Shown piece by piece: positions 5,684 to 9,542 of a stretch of 9,542 bases of DNA. How positions within the stretch are numbered: the stretch's first letter is position 1; every line of letters begins with the position of its first letter. Position numbers and translations under genes: made by a program. Under the pieces are notes generated by a model. It was not told the origin of the DNA. It did not search any database and saw nothing but the letters and a program-made list of their open reading frames with translations. Source of the stretch: Euryarchaeota archaeon UBA561 (lineage in GTDB: Archaea; Thermoplasmatota; Poseidoniia; Poseidoniales; Poseidoniaceae); NCBI GenBank assembly GCA_002502295.1, contig DANX01000032.1, positions 457-9,998 of the forward strand, written 5' to 3'.

Positions 5684-6513
5684 TGCCGGCCATGGTTTGG
5701 ATGGGTTATCTCATCGATGCCCTCGACGACTTCACCGTCATCCAATCTCCCTTCACCATGGAAGGCATACGAGTTTTCGGTGCCGACAGCGATGCGACCA
5801 CGCTGGCCGTGGCAGCGGTCCTTCACCGACTTCAACGTGAAACCATCAATTCCATTTCAGTGCCCGAGGGTGTGGATGGATTGAGTATTGCTTTAGCTAC
5901 GGGTGTAGCGATGCATACCGAAGAGATGGAAGATGAAGCCGAATGGGATGTTCTAATGAGCGAAGAAGCAACGCTTGTGCTGGCACGTCATGGTGCAGAC
6001 GTACACCTCACCGCAATGGATGTGGAAATTGAGGTTGATGCAGGTTTTTATCATGCGATGGAACGCGCCTGGGACCAAGAACTGTCGGTCACACATGTGA
6101 GTCAAGGTGCTTATGTTTCTCGTGCTCAATACGAAGAAGCAGGTACGTCGCGTCTTTCACTCACTGGGCAACTGGCCGAGGATGGACCGGTTTGGCCACC
6201 GCGGTTTAATCACCTTGTAGACAGCACATCCGTACCCGAACGGACACTTCAACGAACGGGTACCATTCAGACATGGACCACGCTTTCTGCGGCTGGTGCC
6301 CCATCTGAATTCTCACTCCGAGCGCCCCTGCTGGGCGGGATAAGTACGGTATTGCTCAGACTTGACGATGGACCCAACGGTGTGTTTCTGACCGTGGATG
6401 ACGAGGATCCCGTGTTTGCCATGGATTCAAGAATGGAGCTGGTGTTTCGCCGGTTGTATGCCCAAGAGGGTTTTATCCGCTACGGCTTGAAAGCGCGCTC
6501 CGTTTCTGGCTAA
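5680..6513 (+). CDS. Cysteine-free DUF35 (OB-fold)-like protein with extra N-terminal domain, probable thiolase partner
   Basis: A 277-residue protein. The C-terminal half resembles DUF35: GPVWPPRFNHLVD (169-181) occupies the position of the rubredoxin-like ribbon, followed by GTIQTWTTL (194-202) and an OB-fold-like run with PSEFSLRAPLLG, VLLRLDDG and GVFLTVD. Standard DUF35 ribbons carry two C-x2-C pairs; this protein contains no cysteine at all, so no zinc site can form there. The N-terminal 150 or so residues are not part of a usual DUF35. A segment around 34-46 (GADSDATTLAVAA) recalls the D-x-D-T-A-T-L-A-V stretch of archaeal HMG-CoA synthase, but no thiolase-fold catalytic Cys or His motif is present. 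Known archaeal DUF35 proteins hold thiolase and HMG-CoA synthase together, with a shared CoA site. The ATGA overlap with the thiolase suggests the same job here; this is inference from weak similarity. Confidence 0.65.
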   Translation: MMPAMVWMGYLIDALDDFTVIQSPFTMEGIRVFGADSDATTLAVAAVLHRLQRETINSISVPEGVDGLSIALATGVAMHTEEMEDEAEWDVLMSEEATLVLARHGADVHLTAMDVEIEVDAGFYHAMERAWDQELSVTHVSQGAYVSRAQYEEAGTSRLSLTGQLAEDGPVWPPRFNHLVDSTSVPERTLQRTGTIQTWTTLSAAGAPSEFSLRAPLLGGISTVLLRLDDGPNGVFLTVDDEDPVFAMDSRMELVFRRLYAQEGFIRYGLKARSVSG

Positions 6514-6550
6514 CAAAGCATTCATAGAAAGTCAAGTTTACCCACCAAGC

Positions 6551-7567
6551 ATGGCGGGTTTTGGCGGTTTGAGAAAAGGCAGAGCGGATGCCAAGGATAA
6601 CTTGAGTTTTAACGAAGGTGGAGATTGCCCTCGGTGCGGCGGTGATGCTCAAGATTCCAGCATGGCAGGCTACCTTCAATGCGGTTCTTGCGGACATGAA
6701 TGGGCAGACCCCAATCACGTGGACAAACGGAAACAACCTGACCCTCCAAATTATCGCAGAGACGCCGAAATGATTCAGCAATTCAAGGATGAAATGGCCT
6801 CAGGAGAACTTGCTAATGTTCTTGGTATTAACAAAAATCTCTCTGGAGAACAAGAACAGTCGCTCAAGCGGCTCGAGGATAAATGGATGGCGGGCATGCA
6901 GGGCCACTATAACGCAGCAGCAGAAGAGCGAAAACCACTCATGATCAGCTTTGATGATGATGACAATATTCTTTCAACAGAAGTGGCCGCCATCACCATT
7001 GTTTCAAATGGTTTCGATGGTGGCGAAGAAATCCGATTGGAATATCCGGGACGGGGGACTGAATTTTATTCTTTCAATGAGCGAAGCCCAACCGGTTGGA
7101 AGCGCGGGCCGAACGCAGAATCCACGGCACGGTCGATTACCAACGTCATCAATCGGTCATCCAAACTGGTGTATGCCAATCTTGATGGTGTTCGTATTTC
7201 GTTTGAACTAAAAGATGAAGCCCTGAACGCAGCATCGTTTGTCATTTTTGTAGACGATCCAGGCGGCACGGACATTGTGGCGGAAAAAGGCGGTGTCGTC
7301 CTCGACCATCGTGATTTTTCAACGATTCAGGATTACCGTAATGTGGTCGAAATGGTCCTCGAAGACGGTATTATCTCTCCGAGTGAAGATCAACTCCTTT
7401 GGGCCATGCGTGAGCAACTTAACATTGACGAAGCATACCACGTCCAAATGGTCGTGGATATTTGTGGGGAAAAGACGTTGAAAGAGTGTACGAATTGTGG
7501 CGGCATGGCAGAATTGTATGCCGAACATGCGGCATGGTATTGCCACGCATGTGAGCAGTGGTGTTGA
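6551..7567 (+). CDS. Unknown protein with zinc ribbons at both ends and a TerB-like acidic helical segment
   Basis: A 338-residue protein that I cannot assign to a named family. An N-terminal zinc ribbon uses Cys26/Cys29 (DCPRCGG) and Cys44/Cys47 (QCGSCGHEW). A charged helical linker (about 65-130) follows, then a predicted beta-rich middle domain (about 131-250), including EIRLEYPGRGTEFYSF. Residues about 259-302 resemble a TerB/tellurite-type helical module with an acidic loop: VEMVLEDGIISPSEDQLL followed by REQLNIDEAYH. A second zinc ribbon closes the protein: Cys313/Cys316 (CTNCGG) and Cys331/Cys334 (CHAC), with the chain ending in a further cysteine. No signal peptide or transmembrane segment is visible. 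It starts 37 bp after the DUF35-like gene and precedes the actin-like gene on the same strand. ATG 6551 lacks a Shine-Dalgarno; leaderless initiation is possible. A scaffold or adaptor role is only a guess. Confidence 0.78.
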   Translation: MAGFGGLRKGRADAKDNLSFNEGGDCPRCGGDAQDSSMAGYLQCGSCGHEWADPNHVDKRKQPDPPNYRRDAEMIQQFKDEMASGELANVLGINKNLSGEQEQSLKRLEDKWMAGMQGHYNAAAEERKPLMISFDDDDNILSTEVAAITIVSNGFDGGEEIRLEYPGRGTEFYSFNERSPTGWKRGPNAESTARSITNVINRSSKLVYANLDGVRISFELKDEALNAASFVIFVDDPGGTDIVAEKGGVVLDHRDFSTIQDYRNVVEMVLEDGIISPSEDQLLWAMREQLNIDEAYHVQMVVDICGEKTLKECTNCGGMAELYAEHAAWYCHACEQWC

Positions 7568-7591
7568 GTACAATCGTCTCTCCTTGTCCTA

Positions 7592-7603
7592 TTCTATAGT
7601 TTA
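7592..7603 (+). promoter_or_regulatory. Putative TATA box for the actin-like gene
   Basis: TTCTATAGTTTA is the clearest AT-rich TATA-like element in the 122-bp gap before the actin-like gene. An archaeal transcript would start about 25 bases downstream, near 7622-7630, leaving a leader of roughly 60 bases before ATG 7690, or a very short one before the in-frame ATG 7636. No clear purine-rich BRE precedes it, so this is tentative. Confidence 0.35.
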
Positions 7604-7680
7604 CACATTTCGTGAACTGTGGATTTTGCGCTATCATGAATGTGGGCACTCTTCATAAAGTGAAGCGGTATCCGAAAGAT

Positions 7681-7685
7681 GGTGA
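7681..7685 (+). promoter_or_regulatory. Ribosome binding site for the actin-like gene
   Basis: GGTGA ends four bases before ATG 7690. It favours that start over the in-frame GTG at 7612 and ATG at 7636, neither of which has a comparable motif. Confidence 0.5.
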
Positions 7686-7689
7686 GCCT

Positions 7690-8715
7690 ATGGCAAAAGA
7701 CGTGTTATACATTGGAATCGATTTAGGAACGTTCAGATCAGTGATGGTTTCATCAGACAGTCATGAGGTGGAAGAACTGACCGTTATCGGTACGCCAAAA
7801 GATCCCATTGCCCGGAACTTCCTCAAGCGAGACGTTCTTTTTGGTCATGAAGCACTCAAAAATCGGTTGGCACTCAACCTGTTCCGCCCACTCGAACTCG
7901 GTGTCATCAAGGACACCCCTGAAGACCGCGAATTCATTGCTCATTTCATCACCCATCTCATCGGACTATCAGACCCTGAAGATTACGACCGAGTCGTCGC
8001 TGTGATCGGGGCACCTGCCGAGGCTAGCCACGTTGACAAAACGGCTATTTTTGACGCCGCTGCTGGATCTGTCAACTCGGCCATGATTATTTCTGAGCCG
8101 TTTGCCGTTGCTTATGCGCTTGACATGATCAACCACACCCTCGTCATTGACATCGGTGCAGGTACGACCGATCTTTGTCGCGTCTACGGAACCATTCCTG
8201 GCCCTGGCGACCAAATGCACACCGGGTATGCTGGAGACTACGTGGACAATCAACTCATCAAGGAAATTCAGTCAAAATACAACGGCGCTCAAATCACCAA
8301 GGACATGGCTCGCCGATGGAAGGAACAATTCTCTTTTGTATCAACGGATGCACCCGATGAGCCAGTCTTGGTAGATTTCTCCATTGATGGAAAGGCCATG
8401 ACACTCGACATTACTGATTGCATGCAGCGAGCATGCGAGTCCATTGTTGACCCAATCGTAGAAAACGTCAAGAAACTCATCGCTGGATCAAATCCAGAAT
8501 ACCACGATGAGTTCCGCAAGAACATGGTCCTGGCAGGCGGAGGTTCCTCCATCAAAGGCCTCGGTGCCTTGATTGAACGTCGCCTCTCTGACATGGGTGA
8601 TGTCAACGTTCACGTGGTCGATGATCCAGTTCGTTTGGGTGCCATGGGCGGCCTGCGTCTCGCTATGGAAGTCCCTGAAGAGATGTGGAAAAACCTCACA
8701 CTCGCTTCCCGCTGA
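7690..8715 (+). CDS. Bacterial-type actin homologue, MamK/MreB-like
   Basis: A 341-residue actin-superfamily ATPase. Diagnostic motifs are phosphate-1 YIGIDLGTFRSVMVS (7-21), connect-1 IISEPFAVAYALD (133-145), phosphate-2 VIDIGAGTTDLCRV (152-165), the adenosine motif MVLAGGGSSIKGLG (279-292) and connect-2 VRLGAMGGLRLA (314-325). The N-terminal segment VIGTPKDPIARNFLKR (32-47), followed by the G-H-E-A and L-G-V-I-K sections, recalls MamK, the filament protein that aligns magnetosomes, and its relatives, more than MreB, FtsA, Hsp70 or crenactin. At 341 residues it is about the usual size for MamK/MreB. It lacks an amphipathic membrane-binding start, so the filament, if formed, is probably cytosolic. 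ATG 7690 is preferred because of GGTGA at 7681; ATG 7636 would add 18 residues. The upstream double-zinc-ribbon gene is a candidate partner. Whether it is polymerising cytoskeleton or plasmid/cargo segregation machinery cannot be told from sequence. Confidence 0.86.
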   Translation: MAKDVLYIGIDLGTFRSVMVSSDSHEVEELTVIGTPKDPIARNFLKRDVLFGHEALKNRLALNLFRPLELGVIKDTPEDREFIAHFITHLIGLSDPEDYDRVVAVIGAPAEASHVDKTAIFDAAAGSVNSAMIISEPFAVAYALDMINHTLVIDIGAGTTDLCRVYGTIPGPGDQMHTGYAGDYVDNQLIKEIQSKYNGAQITKDMARRWKEQFSFVSTDAPDEPVLVDFSIDGKAMTLDITDCMQRACESIVDPIVENVKKLIAGSNPEYHDEFRKNMVLAGGGSSIKGLGALIERRLSDMGDVNVHVVDDPVRLGAMGGLRLAMEVPEEMWKNLTLASR

Positions 8716-8796
8716 CCTTGTCGTTGGACTGATTTATCATCGCGTCTGTGCGACGTTTGAGCCAACGTCCATTTACCTGATGACTTTCGTAGAACC

Positions 8797-9342
8797 ATGC
8801 CCCAATTATCTGCAGGTGATGTTGCCCCACAGTTCACACTACCAGCCATCGATGGCTCCACCTTTGACATGGCGACCATGAAAGGGAAGAAAGTGATCCT
8901 TACTTTTTTCCGATTTTCAAGTTGCCCTTTGTGCAACATGCGCATCCGCCGCATCACCCAACGTTGGGATGAATTCTCAACCGATACTGTCATGGTTGGC
9001 GTGTTTGATGCGACGCTCAAAGATTTGAAAAAACGGATGAAAAAACACGACGTCCCGTTCACCATCGTGGCCGATGAAACGTACACGCACTTTGAGAACA
9101 ACGGCGTAAAGAAATCCTTCGGAAAATTCATGTGGGGTGCTGCTAAATCTCCGCTCACATTGCTTAAGGCAACCTTGCGGGGCTATGTGCCACTGACCAT
9201 GTCAATTTCCAAGCTTTCAACCATTCCGGTTGACATTCTGATTGACGAGAATGGAAACATCGTTGAAGCACATTACTGCAAAGACACTTCGGACCATTTG
9301 TCCATCGAGAAAATGATTGCTTTTTCGCATGGCAAAATGTGA
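8797..9342 (+). CDS. Peroxiredoxin-like thioredoxin-fold protein (AhpC/TSA family)
   Basis: A 181-residue AhpC/TSA-type protein. The N-terminus has the peroxiredoxin layout: GDVAPQFTLPAIDGSTFDM (7-25), then KKVILTFFRFSSCPLCNMRI (31-50). The active site is Cys43-Pro-Leu-Cys46, a C-x2-C arrangement as in the 'peroxiredoxin-like' branch (G-C-P-F-C type) rather than the P-x-x-x-T-x-x-C of classical peroxiredoxins. The later PVDILIDENGNIVEAHY (144-160) is the typical C-terminal strand of the fold, with a third cysteine at 161 that might resolve. The role is probably thiol-based reduction of peroxides or disulfide exchange in the cytosol; no signal peptide is seen. ATG 8797 has no Shine-Dalgarno, but ATTTACC at 8771-8777, centred about 23 bases upstream, could be the TATA element of a leaderless promoter. 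The gene converges on transaldolase. Confidence 0.85.
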   Translation: MPQLSAGDVAPQFTLPAIDGSTFDMATMKGKKVILTFFRFSSCPLCNMRIRRITQRWDEFSTDTVMVGVFDATLKDLKKRMKKHDVPFTIVADETYTHFENNGVKKSFGKFMWGAAKSPLTLLKATLRGYVPLTMSISKLSTIPVDILIDENGNIVEAHYCKDTSDHLSIEKMIAFSHGKM

Positions 9343-9380
9343 ATCGCCAAGGCATCTCATTTAGCTTAGAGACGAACAAC

Positions 9381-9397
9381 ATCAATCTGGGGTTGAT
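9381..9397. terminator. Possible small hairpin between convergent genes
   Basis: ATCAATC and GGTTGAT can pair as a 7-bp stem (one T-G wobble) around a TGG loop, in the spacer between the peroxiredoxin-like and transaldolase stops. No T-tract follows on either strand, so a terminator role is only suggested by position. Confidence 0.15.
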
Positions 9398-9415
9398 CGG
9401 TAAGCGGCGCTGTGC

Positions 9416-9542
9416 TTAGGCTTTTCCAGCCTTTTCGACCTCCGCCCAATCGCGCATAAAACCCTCCAAACCACGGTCAGTTAACGGGTGACTCATCAAT
9501 TGGCGGAAGGTCTTGGCGGGCATGGTTGCCGTGTGTGCGCCC
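9416..9542 (-). CDS. tal: Transaldolase, C-terminal end, partial
   Basis: The last 41 residues of a minus-strand gene that is cut by the right window edge; its stop is TAA at 9416-9418. Reading from the edge the protein gives GAHTATMPAKTFRQLMSH, then PLTDRGLEGFMRDWAEVEK. This matches the end of the small (about 215-residue) TalB/fructose-6-phosphate-aldolase subfamily, whose members end with a V/T-x-P-x-K-x-x-x-x-x-x-x-H-P-L-T-D-x-G-L-x-x-F-x-x-D-W pattern. Transaldolase moves a three-carbon dihydroxyacetone unit between sugar phosphates in the non-oxidative pentose phosphate pathway. The Schiff-base lysine lies upstream, outside the window. The close relative fructose-6-phosphate aldolase cannot be excluded from this fragment. 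It converges on the peroxiredoxin-like gene with a 73-bp spacer. Confidence 0.85.
   Translation of the reverse strand, partial: GAHTATMPAKTFRQLMSHPLTDRGLEGFMRDWAEVEKAGKA

Noticed and set aside
7690..8715. Hsp70/DnaK or FtsA identity for the actin-superfamily protein
   Set aside because: The length is far below Hsp70, and the region after phosphate-1 (V-I-G-x-P-K-D-x-I-A-R) matches MamK/MreB-class actins. No FtsA-type C-terminal amphipathic helix is seen.
8610..9158. A 182-codon minus-strand frame antisense to the end of the actin-like gene and the peroxiredoxin-like gene
   Set aside because: Both plus-strand proteins have clear family motifs; this frame has none and bridges the two genes.
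1..9542. Mobile element, defence island, CRISPR or tRNA-associated insertion
   Set aside because: I found no transposase, integrase, nuclease, repeat-spacer pattern or tRNA; the genes are housekeeping or metabolic, with short spacers.

Overview
The window looks like a piece of an archaeal chromosome, most likely a marine Thermoplasmatota/Marine Group II-type euryarchaeon. The lineage is an inference from gene content; no rRNA is present to settle it. Archaeal indicators are the elongation factor 2 C-terminus at the left edge, an isopentenyl phosphate kinase (archaeal version of the mevalonate pathway), an archaeal-type thiolase overlapping a DUF35-like gene, and a KptA-type RNA 2'-phosphotransferase with an N-terminal zinc finger. 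Some components have a bacterial or eukaryotic flavour: a type I IPP isomerase and a MamK/MreB-class actin. Coding density is very high. The longest stretch without a gene is about 120 bases, and I see no tRNA, rRNA, CRISPR array, transposase or prophage gene.

Layout, left to right. 1-180 (+): end of EF-2. 190-678 (+): MOSC-domain protein, converging on and overlapping the next gene by 32 bp. 647-2398 (-): one 583-residue protein joining a type I IPP isomerase to a geranylgeranyl-diphosphate synthase. 2453-3265 (-): isopentenyl phosphate kinase, upstream in the same operon. 3352-3687 (+): small coiled-coil/zinc-ribbon protein. 3689-4405 (-): KptA/Tpt1, with 1 bp between the two converging stop codons. 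4490-5683 (+): thiolase, overlapping by ATGA a cysteine-free DUF35-like protein (5680-6513). 6551-7567 (+): unrecognised protein with a zinc ribbon at each end. 7690-8715 (+): MamK/MreB-like actin. 8797-9342 (+): peroxiredoxin-like thiol protein. 9416-9542 (-): C-terminus of a transaldolase, cut by the window edge.

The main theme is isoprenoid lipid biosynthesis. The thiolase and DUF35 pair would act at the entry of the mevalonate pathway (two acetyl-CoA to acetoacetyl-CoA, handed to HMG-CoA synthase). The kinase makes IPP from isopentenyl phosphate, and the fused isomerase-prenyltransferase turns IPP into DMAPP and then GGPP for archaeal ether lipids. HMG-CoA synthase, HMG-CoA reductase and the mevalonate kinase/decarboxylase steps are not in the window.

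A second theme is a possible cytoskeletal pair: the bacterial-type actin and the double-zinc-ribbon protein just upstream of it. The items I consider most worth following are the isomerase-GGPP synthase fusion, the zinc-less DUF35 protein with an unusual N-terminal domain, and the MamK-like actin with its neighbour.
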